Part shown: one piece after another, positions 35,501-45,392 of the stretch
Layout of the letters: each line of letters starts with the position of its first letter
Numbering within the stretch: the first letter of the stretch is position 1
Assembly (NCBI GenBank): GCA_001599755.1
Contig: BCHX01000005.1
Span: 1,707,922 to 1,771,921 of the forward strand
DNA from: Gliomastix tumulicola
Lineage: Eukaryota > Ascomycota > Sordariomycetes > Hypocreales > Bionectriaceae
Reading direction: 5' to 3'
Length of the DNA stretch: 64,000 nt
Made by a program: the position numbers and the translations under genes
Notes under the pieces: model-generated
Told to the model about the DNA's origin: nothing
The model's input: the letters and a program-made list of their open reading frames with translations, nothing else
The model's database searches: none

Positions 35501-38500
35501 TCAAGTCTCCCCTTCTGGCGCAGCTTCTGGCGCAGCTTCCGGCGCAGCTTCCGGCGCAGCTTCCGGCGCAGCTTCCGGCGAGCTCTCATCTACGCTCAAA
35601 GCCTCGTTTGAAGTCGCGATCAGGAGTGAGATTTCAACCGCGATCCTACCCTCATCCAATTTCGTCGGGGGCCGGCGGGTTGCGCCGCCTCCTCCAGCCT
35701 CCTCCTCCGCCGCCTCTCCCGCCCCTCCCGCCTCCTCTTCCATTGTTGCGGGTGAAAGAAGGTGCGCGACTAGATCTCGAGTCATGGACATGGACTCGTA
35801 GGGCCAGGCCGCCGGAGGATCGTTGATCGTCCAAGCCCTGTCTTGGGGGCCCCTTGGGAGAGACGGCCATGTGTCATCGTAATCCTCTGACTGAGCGTTC
35901 TTCTTCTTCTTCTTCTTGTTCTTCTTCTTCTTCTTCGGCTTATCAGCGGTTTCGGCAGTACCAGCTGGTCCGCTTGCTGCATCTCCAGCTGCTTCAACTG
36001 CGGCAGCAGCACCTGATTGGCTACCAGAGGCCGCCTGCAGTGCCACAGCGGGGGCTTCCACAACCTTTTCGTGGTCCATAGTGGGGGAAGAGCTTGAATC
36101 TTTCTTTGGGGATGCGAAAGCAACCGCCCGAGGGTTGAGTGTGCTCTCTGCAGAACTAGTAGGAGATGGCGGAGAGGGCTCTGATGTCGACTGCTTGGGC
36201 GTGGCAGGTGCTGATGTGTCTGGTTCGCCAGCACCCTCAACGCAAGGCGCAGCAGAAGACGCAGCAGAAGACGCAGCAGAAGACGCAGCAGAAGCTGAAG
36301 CGGTAGCTGCCTGCTTCCCGCTTGCCCACTGGATGTCCTTAACCAGTAGGCGATTTGCTGCGCGTTTCTTGGGCATTCGGAGCGACCCGCCGGCTCCCAC
36401 TCTAAATGCGCCGACGGAGGAGAGAGGTCCGATCGTCTTGTCCTTGTCGTCTTTCTGTTCCTTTTGACTCTCACTCGCAGAGTCAAGAAGATCCTGAGCA
36501 CCCGTCTGTACACCAGCAGTGACAGGTTCTGTAGGAGATTGGGGTCGAGATCTCTTAGAGGAAGAGTGTGGCAGGGTCGAGATAATCTGAGTTTCAGCAG
36601 TAGACTCTGTAGATGTAGAAGAAGGGTTAGTCTCCACGGCGAGAGCCTCAAACCTTGATGGGGTGAAGGTTGGTGGTATAGAGGGTGGAGCTGCCGTGGG
36701 AAGAATGACTTTCGGAGCACCAGCCACTGGCAAAGGTTGGGCTGACGGACCAGCCACCGACGAAACCACGGGCGGCACAGGGGCTGTTGTTGGGAGGTCA
36801 TCTCTGTCTGGAGCCGAAGAAATCGAGAGTTCCTGCCTAAACTTGGCCTTGCCCTTGCGCTTTGCCGTCCCCTTGCCGTCCTGGTCGCCACTCTGAGCAT
36901 CCTATGCTTTTGTGACTTCGTTGTCCGTCTTGTTTTGATCCTCTTCGTCGGTCATCTGGGTATCGTGAGCCACTCGCAAGTTGGAGGCAGTTGAGTCCCC
37001 ATCCTTTGGGGAAGCATCCTGAACCACAGGTTTAGCAGTCAGCTGCGTTGTTCCACCAGCCTCTAGAGCATCTGGTGCGGTCGCTTGTGTTTCGGTATCA
37101 CGACCGCCTTCAATGTCCTTATTCACACTGGCATCTTCCGCCTCCTTCGTCGACATGGGACTTTGACGAGCTGGGTCGACCTCGGACGCCGCAGATGGAC
37201 CTGGGCCCGGCGTCTTCTTCGAAGCCGACGTCGTGGATGCTGCAGCAGCAGCCTTCTGGGCATAGGACATGCCTGTTACACCCATGCGATCACTGGACTT
37301 TGGGAAATCCAGAGGTGTCGGAATTCGGAGAGAGTCTCGCTTCCTATCTTGGATCTGATCGTCTGTGAACTTGCTCGACCTGCTGACCTTGTTCGCAGCA
37401 CTTGGCTTCTCGTTGGCCGCCGATGTAGCAGGCTCGGGCTTGGGCCGTTGATCGGGTTGGATCCCTTGATCCAAGTCAGATGTTTGAGAGTTGGCTGGGC
37501 CTTTGCCCTTCTTGCCTCCTTTCCCGGTCCGAGCACCTTTGCCACCAGCTGTACTGGGACCGGCTGCATTCGGCTCAGACATAGATTCGAACTGCTGAGC
37601 TTGTCCACCGGGAGTTGTATCAGGCTTCTCCCTGGGCAGGTCCACATCCTTTCCCTTGTGCACACGAGTGCTGTCGACCTTCTTTGTCTCGTCTTCATCT
37701 GAATGTGCTGCAACATCCGCTTGAGAGCCCTCACCAGGCTTTCCGGTTCCGGGATCAGACGGAGGTGCAGGTAAAGACACACACGCCTCCACAGTCGGGG
37801 CTGAATCGGGAGTTGGCTTCTCCACGAGTGCTTCCGCGGCTGGCACCTTGGACTGTGCGTCTTCAATCTCAGGCCTGTATACTTCATCCGCCTCCTGAGC
37901 CTTCTTTGGCAGCTGCGTATCTCGATGCGCTGCACTGGCTGTCTTTACAGACTTTGAACGCTTGGGCGACTTCCCAGGCTGAAGGCTACCGGCGTTGGAA
38001 GGACCTGTGCGGAGATTGCCATGCTCCAAGTGGCCTGTAGCCGAAGCACCAGAGGCCAGGGGGAGCGCAGGAGGATTGGGTTGCAGTCCAGTGAATGGTG
38101 CCACGACTTGTCCGTACAGCGAGGCACCTCCAAGATTCCCAAGCAAGTCACCAGTAGGCGGTAGATATGGGACAGCGGCCTTGCTCTCGATGGACATGCG
38201 CCGAGCTCTCCTATACTGCGGTAGGTCAGTGCACCATTTAGACCTGTAAACTGCCCTCACTTTCAACCAAAGATTGTGCTCGTAGATCGTTCGCCCCATC
38301 CATGCAGATTGAATGGCTGGGACGACGGAATACTCGTGCTCAAACCTGTCAGAATGATTACTTCGTCAGCATGTCTGTGATCCTCAACAACCTCGGTCCA
38401 GATTGTATTCATTGAAGCAAACTTACAGTACGATGTACCCCGGGGGCCATCCCCTGACCAGCAAGACGTCCCTGATAGCACCGTAGGGATAAAGTGCGAG

Positions 38501-40911
38501 TCTGAGACGAGTCGAGACATCAATCTCGTTGACTCCCACCGTAATGTCTTGCAGAGAAACAAACACGCTCTTGTTTCTATCGTTGCACTTAGGGCACGAG
38601 CACTTTATGTACGGTCCCACCTCCGAGGTGGCATTGGGGCAATTAGGCAAAGATGCCTGTCGCTTATGCCCAGAAGGAAGATTGTCGTAGTAAGGCTCGC
38701 TGGCGCTGGAGGCCAATGGTTGCTGAAAGTCGGTGCTAGAGTAGCGCCCGTAGTCTTTTCGCCCACCCCTGGGATTCTTCGTCCCCATGCGCACTTGAGG
38801 TGAAGTGCCCGGCATGTTGATTGAGCCTCTTCTCGGGAAGCCACCCATGGCCCATGAGTGATTAGCTCTAGGAGTCATGGAATGGGGCTGTTGGTAGGAG
38901 GCCGGAACGGATGCTCTTGTCATAGTCGGAACATTGGCTCTCTGGACGCCTGGTTGGTGAGGGAACGGTCCATGCGGCGTGAACTCGGTTCGTGGCACAT
39001 TAGCATGCACCAGATTCTGGTTCTGATACCCAGCCGAGGTTTGATGAGACATGGACGGGATTGAAGGAAGCGGGCGAGCTTCGAAACCAGGGGGGGGCGC
39101 AACGTGGCTCGCCGGCATCAGAGGTGCTGCATGTTGAGAAACTTGCTGAGGAACTTGCTGAGAAACTGGACACCGGTCCTGAATGGTTGCCTTGTACTTC
39201 CCAGGCGCATTTCGCACGTCGCCCGAGGGCCACGGGAGTGCTCCATTTGAGCCGTGACGCTGTGACCTCTGCTTTTGACCAGTGGCGTCGGAAGCTCCCA
39301 TCAGGCCTTCTGCTGTGGTGCTCGTCGCACGACCCCGTCCCTCCACAACTGCGTCCTAAGCAGGCTGTGGTGTTTTGGGGGGCGAGAGCTGACTAGCAGT
39401 CTCAGTTTCTGAGTGACCCTCTGGCGATAACCCCCGCTTCTCGTTGTCGTCCCCCGCGGGTGCAGAAACATTTGGCACGGAATGCCGTTTCGTACGAGGT
39501 TCGCCAACAGCTTCGGGCTCAGATCGAGGGTTCGCAGCAGAAGCATACTGACGTCCCAAGTCATCCATGGAGACTGAGAGATGGTAGTCGGCGTCCGACT
39601 GCGCGGTTGGCATGTCTGCCTCCGTGTGGAATGGCTTGTGAGCGTGCCGGGGCTTGGGTGTCTCAGGCATGCTGACCCCATCGGGTGACTGTCTAGAGCC
39701 CCAGGCTCTGGCTTCCCCTGCTCCTCTCTCCCTGATCTCGGCCAAATCAAGCGCTGAGGTCCCATGGGCAATCACAACGTCTCTAGTGACGACACAGGCC
39801 CCCTCAGCAATGTCAGAACGATATTTGGAGACAGCGTCAGCAGCAGCAGCAGACCTGCGCAGCTTCTCCACGGCGGGTTCTGAAGGACTTGGGGGCCCTG
39901 TTGAGCTTTCGCCGGGNGGAGGGNAGCAATAGTATCGGCCGTTCTCATGACGAAAAGACCTTGGGATGGCTTCTTCAACGGACGGCGCAGCAATGGTGAC
40001 GGTGTCTGGCGCTCCAGGCAAGCCGGTGGGGAGGAACGAGGCTTCGTCGGCTAAAGAAGAAACAGACGTGGTCAGTTAGTCGGAAGTCCAGCTTTCAGAA
40101 GTCAGTTCTACTTACCAAGCCAGTTATGCAGATTGTCGTCGTACACCGAGACGAGATCCTTGGGCTTGGACGAGATGATGCGGTGGACAATGACATCGCG
40201 ACGGTACTTCAGAGCCTTCTCCAAAACACCGCGGTCATAGTGGTCGATGCTTCCCAGCGAGAGCCAGTCATCAGCTTCCATGAGTCTGACCCAGGGCTCA
40301 CGATTTTCGTCCCATCCCCGGAGCTTGTTTCTGTTGTCCAGGTTTTCGAGCCAGACGTCGGCCCAGTTGCCCACTTCAGCGGTGACGAACTTGGCGTAGT
40401 CAGCCCTCATGCTCATGTTCTCGTCATTCAGGGTTTTGATGACATTCCACAGGTTGAGAGCTCCATAGCTGTATATGTCATGAGCATCAAAGTAGAGGAG
40501 CAGATCGTCCCAGGAATGGGGCTCGGGCATCTCCTTCATCCAGGCCCACCAGATGTGCCGAATGGAATTGCAAACGCCTTGGACCTCATCTTTCGACCAA
40601 AGGTGAATGTAGCGGGCAGGCAAAATCTCTTGAGGTATGCGCCACGGTCGCTGGCCGTCCCTCGTCGAGAAGACACCCCTCACGTGGGAAGGCTTGTTCG
40701 TGTAGAACTCTTCCGGAAGATGGCTTTCGAGATAGGTCTGAGAGACGACTTGCGGACTGTCGACGTACTGCATCGGATAGGACATTGGCAGGCCACTGGG
40801 ATAGATTCTTTTGAATGCATCTCGGCTGCTTGATGGTTGCTGATCCGCCAAGAATCGAGGAACGCCTGCTGGATCTGCGACCCGTTCAGAGTAGCGTTCG
40901 GTCGACTCCAT
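35501..40911 (-). CDS. Large RRM-like, low-complexity protein with two in-frame TAG codons
   Basis: Three exons, 40911-40116, 40050-38427 and 38345-35501, make one 1,754-codon frame ending at TGA, interrupted only by TAG at codon 497 (39358-39356) and codon 1288 (36904-36902). Codons 1-265 form a globular domain of unknown function (for example WSKDEVQGVCNSIRHIWWAW, then HSWDDLLLYFDAHDIYSYGALNLW). Around codons 720-840 lies a CxxC-type segment (KCSCPKCNDRNKSVFV) followed by an RRM-like fold: VSLQDI, RLRLALYPYGAIRDVLLVRG, YIVLFEHEYSVVPAIQSAW. This spans exons 2 and 3, downstream of the first TAG. The rest is disordered (Pro, Ser, Ala, Lys, Gln) with a KPKKKKKNKKKKK tract and two tandem repeats in codon phase. 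Coding character continues after both stops: after the second there is no ATG for well over 100 codons. I read it as one gene, probably RNA-binding. Alternatives are a pseudogene or two genes. The stops may be recoded by A-to-I editing (see findings). Confidence 0.68.
35513..35580 (-). repeat. 12-bp tandem repeat encoding EAAP
   Basis: About five to six copies of a 12-bp unit that reads Glu-Ala-Ala-Pro on the minus strand, close to the C-terminus of the RRM-like gene. The unit length is a multiple of three, so copy-number changes keep the frame. Confidence 0.88.
36247..36294 (-). repeat. 12-bp tandem repeat encoding SSAA
   Basis: About four copies of a 12-bp unit (Ser-Ser-Ala-Ala) within the third exon of the RRM-like gene, after the second TAG. 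The repeat keeps the reading frame. Confidence 0.85.
36896..36908 (-). other. Hairpin with in-frame UAG in a 7-base loop (second site)
   Basis: On the transcript strand the bases AGC and GCT pair around a loop ATAGGAT; the A of the in-frame TAG (36903) is base 3 of the loop, preceded by U. The loop-closing A and T can also pair, leaving a 5-base loop. CAC and GTG further out could extend the stem across an internal loop. The stem is short, so stability is uncertain. Confidence 0.5.
39343..39370 (-). other. Hairpin with in-frame UAG in a 7-base loop (first site)
   Basis: On the transcript strand CTGC pairs with GCAG around the loop TTAGGAC, and CCACA pairs with TGTGG as an outer stem with a small internal loop between. 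The A of the in-frame TAG (39357) is base 3 of the 7-base loop and follows U, the arrangement of A34 in a tRNA anticodon loop. Confidence 0.62.
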
Positions 40912-42800
40912 GGTGTTGGGCAGCGGCAGTTGGTTCTGAGGAAGAAGTCAGCATTGAACGTTTTGCATTTTTTGCTGCCGCAGTGTGAGGGGAGGCTTGG
41001 GTCGCGAAATGAAGCCCAGAGCATACGATGCAGATCGTCGTCAATAAGGATCTCGAGGACGTCTGGTAACTATGCCGCTTCTCCGCCCACAACAATCCAG
41101 TTGCAGTCTGTGTAGCAACTCACCTCGCAATCAGCGCCTTTGGCTTGTGGATGCAGCTATCGGCAATGGCCCATCAATCGTGAGGCAACGAGAAGAAGAC
41201 AAAGTTTGTCGAGGAGAGGTGGTTCCCAGAGAAGGGCAGAAATTGGTAGTGTGTGAGTCGATGAACGACGGGGAGCAGGGAGATGATAGAAGAGGCCGTA
41301 TGAAGATGACAGTTGAGATGGAAAAGAAGGGCAGATACACGAGGGAGAGAGGTGAAGAGAGGAAAGAAAAGGACACGGGGATCGAGCAGATCAAATGCAC
41401 GAGCGAGTCCAGGCTGGCCAAAACAATCACAGGGATAATGAAAGACCAGACCAAAAAGACCCGACGACGGGAAACAAACGACGGGGATGTGCGTGATTTG
41501 TGCCCTTGTCCGAAGGTGAAGAGAGGAAAAAGAAAAGGTGCCCAGAAAGTTGTGGGATGCGGGAAGAAGAAAAGTGAGGTGCAGGTGTTGACCGTAATGA
41601 GGGCACGGGTGCGTGCATCAGTAGCGCGGCGAGTGAGGGCGCAGGGCGGTTTCCCAAGTTACTTCGAGATACTTCGTGTCGCTAATAATAGCCCGTGCAT
41701 TTCATGTACCCTGCTGGTCACAGATGAATGAGAACGGCATTCAGGATCTCCACGAGCGGGCAGCAGGCAGTCGAAACGCGACTGCCAACTGGAGGAAGGT
41801 ACATCGGTACCTCCAAACACCTCAATGTTGACCGTGAAAGGCGGGAAGTCGCAGGCAAAGCACTTGTCGGCCTGGACCTCTCTAATCCACCTCTCTTACC
41901 GCTTCTCTGTCTCCTTTCCTCCCGTCTCGTTGCAGTCAGCCGAGATTGAGGCGAAGCATCCAACAAACAGCCCTCGTTTGCAGTGATGCAAGTCGCAGTC
42001 TCATCTCGTCTAAGGAGAGACACCCCCATGAACGTGACTCAAAGGATCACGTCCTATCTCCGAGCCGTCTCGAATGCAAACGGGAGATCGATCGGCCTCC
42101 CAGCCAGAATCGTGATGCTCTCCCCATCCAGTCCAGACTGCGGATCTTCACGCTTTCCAACGTTACACCAGACGCGCCAGTGAAATTCATTCGACAATCC
42201 GGCTCCAGACCTGGCTGACCAATAATCAACGATCCAGTATCGAGCCCAGCATCCTGATTGGCATCGACGCTGATGTTGCCCCTCAATGTCGGGGAGAGGG
42301 GTTTGAGACACCCGGTCGAGCAACACACAACATGCACCAGTGCCAGTAACCGCCGGCGACGACTCCATCATGCCCGACGTGGCAGCAGCCTATTCTCTGG
42401 ATGGTCTCACACATGATGTGTTTTCTGAGTCATTCGTGCAGAGCTCAAATTTGAGGACGGCTGGATGCAGGAGGAGGATCAGGGGCTTGTTTCGCCAGCG
42501 GACAGTCTCTCCAGTAACCCCCGAGAATCAGCATATCATATACCACGGCCCAGGTAACACACTGGAGGACTCCTCATAATCGTATGCGCCCGATATGCGG
42601 CGGCAGTCGGCTCTCGTATAAATCAAGGGGGAGGCAAAAGCGATCAATCAAGGCGTATATGCATTAACACCAAGAACGCATCTTGGTGCAGTCAGAATTG
42701 TACAGGCAGGAGCGGTGATGCTAGGGAATCTCGAGGAAATTAATACAAGAGTCGACAAACCATCGAGTCGTAACTGTTCGCACATAGAGCCGCCCTGCGC
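40912..42800. other. Spacer and probable leader of the RRM-like gene
   Basis: About 1.9 kb. The part from 40912 to about 41700 is purine-rich on the plus strand and is probably promoter and leader of the minus-strand gene; a 219-codon plus-strand frame there is basic, repetitive and unlike a protein family. Between 42050 and 42370 minus-strand frames contain a few Cys-rich pieces, but I could not join them into a gene. Confidence 0.45.
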
Positions 42801-43349
42801 TCACTTCTGAGCATTCAGCAGCTTCAATATCTCGGACTCGTTGTCCCCCGCAATCGCTTTCCCATTGTTCCAGTCGACAACCTGCGAGAAAGAGTCGGTC
42901 AGCTCTGCCACGGACGGATCGATCTACTAGAGCAGGGGCTTGGAACGTACCACAGGTCGGAGCAGGTTATCCTTGTTCTCCTGGTATTTCTTCAAGGCCT
43001 CCTTCTCGTTCTGGGCCCCCTTGATGATGGTAGAGATGCCTCCCTTGCCGACATACTCGAGGATCGTCTTGACCTGATCGGGGGTGGGGGGCTCCTCGGT
43101 GATGTTGAGCTCGAACTGCTCGCGATGGCCCTTGGTCTGGACGGTATGGTCGCTGGCCTGGTCAATTGTCGCACCAGCTGTGGCATTGGCAGAGGCAGCC
43201 TTCAGGATGTTGGCCACGCGGACCGAGGCCGGGGACTTGGCCGCATGGAAGAGGGTGACGATGTCGAGGGTTTTGTGCTATCGAGGCTCGGAATGTCAGC
43301 GTCCACGTCTCGGTCTTCACACGATCAGTCTACTCACAAATCGGAACAT
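42801..43349 (-). CDS. FMP46-like mitochondrial redox protein
   Basis: Three exons, 43349-43338, 43277-42951 and 42881-42801, give 139 residues; the first coding exon is only four codons (MFRF). The protein reads MFRFHKTLDIVTLFHAAKSPASVRVANILKAASANA..., then QFELNITEEPPTPDQVKTILEYVGKGGISTIIKGAQNEKEALKKYQ and RPVVVDWNNGKAIAGDNESEILKLLN. This is the DUF1687/FMP46 family, a thioredoxin-fold group whose yeast member is mitochondrial and called a putative redox protein. The VDWNNGKA.AG.NES.IL block near the end is characteristic. The substrate is unknown. Splice sites and phase are all consistent. Confidence 0.9.
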
Positions 43350-43694
43350 CTTGTAGGTATTGAGGTATTTGCACGGTTGGAAGAGATCAGCGGGTGAATG
43401 GATGTTAGAGGCCACACGGAAGTGGGCAGTCGGTTTAAGGTAAGCTCTGGTGAAGCTCGGATAGCTCCATTCCCCCCAAAAATGCACTATGACCTAACAA
43501 TTGTGCCATCATCATCGCTGTAAGAGGTGGTCTGTGCGCGCTATCAGGCTCCAATCAGGAAATATGACTAAGCATAACCGTCAACTCCTCAGAACCTCAA
43601 CTTTTATGACTTCCTAGACAGCAGTAACATTGAATTCTGTAAGGTCTTCCAATGCTCAGATCCTCAACACACGCCAAGCGTCCATCGCCCCCCC
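43350..43694. other. Spacer between FMP46-like gene and trypsin-fold gene
   Basis: 345 bases separating two minus-strand genes; it holds the 3' end of the upstream gene and the promoter of the FMP46-like gene. Nothing else recognised. Confidence 0.5.
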
Positions 43695-45392
43695 TCACAG
43701 AGCATCTCGCGTCTTGACGAAAATCACCCCCTTCCCGGTCCTTGCCTGGACATCCTTCACGATCGCCTCCAGAGGGTTGACAAAGGTGACATCGTGCCCC
43801 ATGGAGAGGCCACATAGAAGACAAGTCTCCCCATCGTGGTCGTCTCTGAGATGGCGGCTCGCGTCCATCATAATTCCAGGACCTGTCGCTCCTCCTCCCA
43901 CCAGACCCAGAATGTTCCCCTTCCCATCGAAAACCACCGAACCAGAGTCGCCTGGCTGGGCAAAGGTGTGCTGGCGGCAGGCGTCCCTGCTCGATCCCGA
44001 GTGAGGAGGGATGACAATGATCTGGCGGGCAACTTTCTCTCCCAAAGGTAGTTCGCCATCATTTGCCTTGGGCTCGAGCCGGACGACTGCGGGAATCTCG
44101 CTGGTGAAGCCATGCGTCAGCTGGTTCTTGGCCCCGCCCCTCATCGCGACGCGAATCGGCCACTGCAGGACCTCGTTCACCGAAAGGGGCTCTTGCAATG
44201 CCATGAAGCCGTTGGGGTCGGTCGAGAATCTTTGATCGTGGTCGATGAGGTCCGCGTCTGGGCTGGGCGTGCCATCCTCCCCAGACCAAGGATATGCGTC
44301 GCGCTCAACCCAGACTTTGTTGCCCAGGTCGACCCGGGAGTCCTTGGGGTCAGCGAGCTGAATGAGAGCCCAGTCCTGAAGATATCCATCGTATCCTGCA
44401 GAGATGGGCGGAGAGACAATGACATGACCGACGGTGGAGCAGCCCAGTGTCGACCCATCTGGAAGCTTCCGGATGTAGTCTCGGATGGCGATTTGAGACT
44501 CGTCAGTGGTATCGGATAACGCCGCGACGTATATGCCGGCAAGCTTTCCCAGGGCATCCTCTGCCGTGCGAGTCGGCGTGTTGACTTGTCGCTTGTCCCA
44601 TTCCGCCACACACGGCTCGTACACATAGTCGCCGCACTCGACGTCCTGGCGGATTCCCATGGCGACATGGCGGCAAGTCAAACCGAAGATATGATCAGAG
44701 CCGTCCAGCTTGATGTGGACGCCCATTGAACCGACAACGCCGCAAATGGAAACCACGGGGTAGCTCAACGAGGTGTGGATGAGCGGGTTCAGGACCCCGT
44801 TGATCGGGCCGTGCCTTGTGAGCTTCTCGTCGTCTGTGATGTGTCGCCAGAAGCAAGGGTCTAGGTCATGCTCCTTGACATCCGACCAGTCTGGCTTCGG
44901 CTCCGTGTCCGTCTGGCTACCATACCAGTGTCTCTCCGTTCGGTACATCTCGACTTCAATGTCAATGTCGAACTGGGATAGAATCTCCTTGCACGCAACA
45001 ACCCGGTGGTGCGCATCGTGGAGCTGAACCTGCCCCTCTACTCCAACGAGCAGCACTACACTACTCCCAAGATCCGGTGTTGTCGCCCACTTTTCGTACG
45101 CGATGCGGATGGGGTAGAAATGCAGCCAGTTGCACCCCTCAAGAGCACCTATCAGCGCGGTGCTCAGGTCGTTCAGCTGATGCGCCCACTTCTCCACGAG
45201 AATCTCATCCTGAAGCCTGTCGAAGAACTTTCTAGGGACGGGTACGTCGGCTTCGAGGCGAGGCGGCCATGAGTCTCGCCCGGTCCGGGCTAGCAGCTCG
45301 GGGCATGAGCCCAGGCCTCGGAAGTAGTTGGCTCTCTCCTCGTCGGAGAGGCGAGGAGGGCAGAGCGAGTCTACCAAGGCGGGTGCTGCCAT
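43695..45392 (-). CDS. Intracellular trypsin-fold serine protease-like protein
   Basis: A single exon of 565 residues from the ATG at 45392-45390. Residues 1-200 are an acidic N-terminal region with a DEILVEKWAHQLNDLSTALIGALEG helix and WLHFYPIRIAYEKW, not recognised. The second half has a chymotrypsin-fold triad in order: His242 in GLTCRHVAMG, Asp340 in YLQDWALIQL and Ser483 in FAQPGDSGSVVF, followed by NILGLVGGG. The oxyanion-loop GDSGS and following strand are canonical for clan PA serine proteases. There is no signal peptide, no transmembrane segment and no propeptide-like site, so it is probably cytosolic. Fungal trypsin-like domains of this kind occur as effector domains of NLR-like proteins or as stand-alone proteins; the role here is not known. 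Gene symbol left blank. Confidence 0.83.
   Translation of the reverse strand: MAAPALVDSLCPPRLSDEERANYFRGLGSCPELLARTGRDSWPPRLEADVPVPRKFFDRLQDEILVEKWAHQLNDLSTALIGALEGCNWLHFYPIRIAYEKWATTPDLGSSVVLLVGVEGQVQLHDAHHRVVACKEILSQFDIDIEVEMYRTERHWYGSQTDTEPKPDWSDVKEHDLDPCFWRHITDDEKLTRHGPINGVLNPLIHTSLSYPVVSICGVVGSMGVHIKLDGSDHIFGLTCRHVAMGIRQDVECGDYVYEPCVAEWDKRQVNTPTRTAEDALGKLAGIYVAALSDTTDESQIAIRDYIRKLPDGSTLGCSTVGHVIVSPPISAGYDGYLQDWALIQLADPKDSRVDLGNKVWVERDAYPWSGEDGTPSPDADLIDHDQRFSTDPNGFMALQEPLSVNEVLQWPIRVAMRGGAKNQLTHGFTSEIPAVVRLEPKANDGELPLGEKVARQIIVIPPHSGSSRDACRQHTFAQPGDSGSVVFDGKGNILGLVGGGATGPGIMMDASRHLRDDHDGETCLLCGLSMGHDVTFVNPLEAIVKDVQARTGKGVIFVKTRDAL

Noticed and set aside
36902..36955. An intron removing the second TAG of the RRM-like gene
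   Set aside because: No usable donor or branch point lies close upstream, and the TAG is not preceded by a pyrimidine tract.
35501..39356. A separate gene starting after the first TAG
   Set aside because: No room for a promoter and shared frame and strand. An ATG some 18 codons after the TAG leaves this possible but less likely.
39356..39417. An intron removing the first TAG of the RRM-like gene
   Set aside because: Candidate donors (GTCACT, GTCAGC) are poor, lengths of 62 and 38 bases break the frame, and no good branch point is present.
41072..41731. 219-codon plus-strand open frame
   Set aside because: Basic, repetitive, purine-rich strand effect antisense to the leader of the RRM-like gene; no domain.
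42047..42371. Cys-rich minus-strand frames resembling a small secreted protein
   Set aside because: Cysteine spacing does not fit hydrophobins and no signal peptide or splice join could be found.
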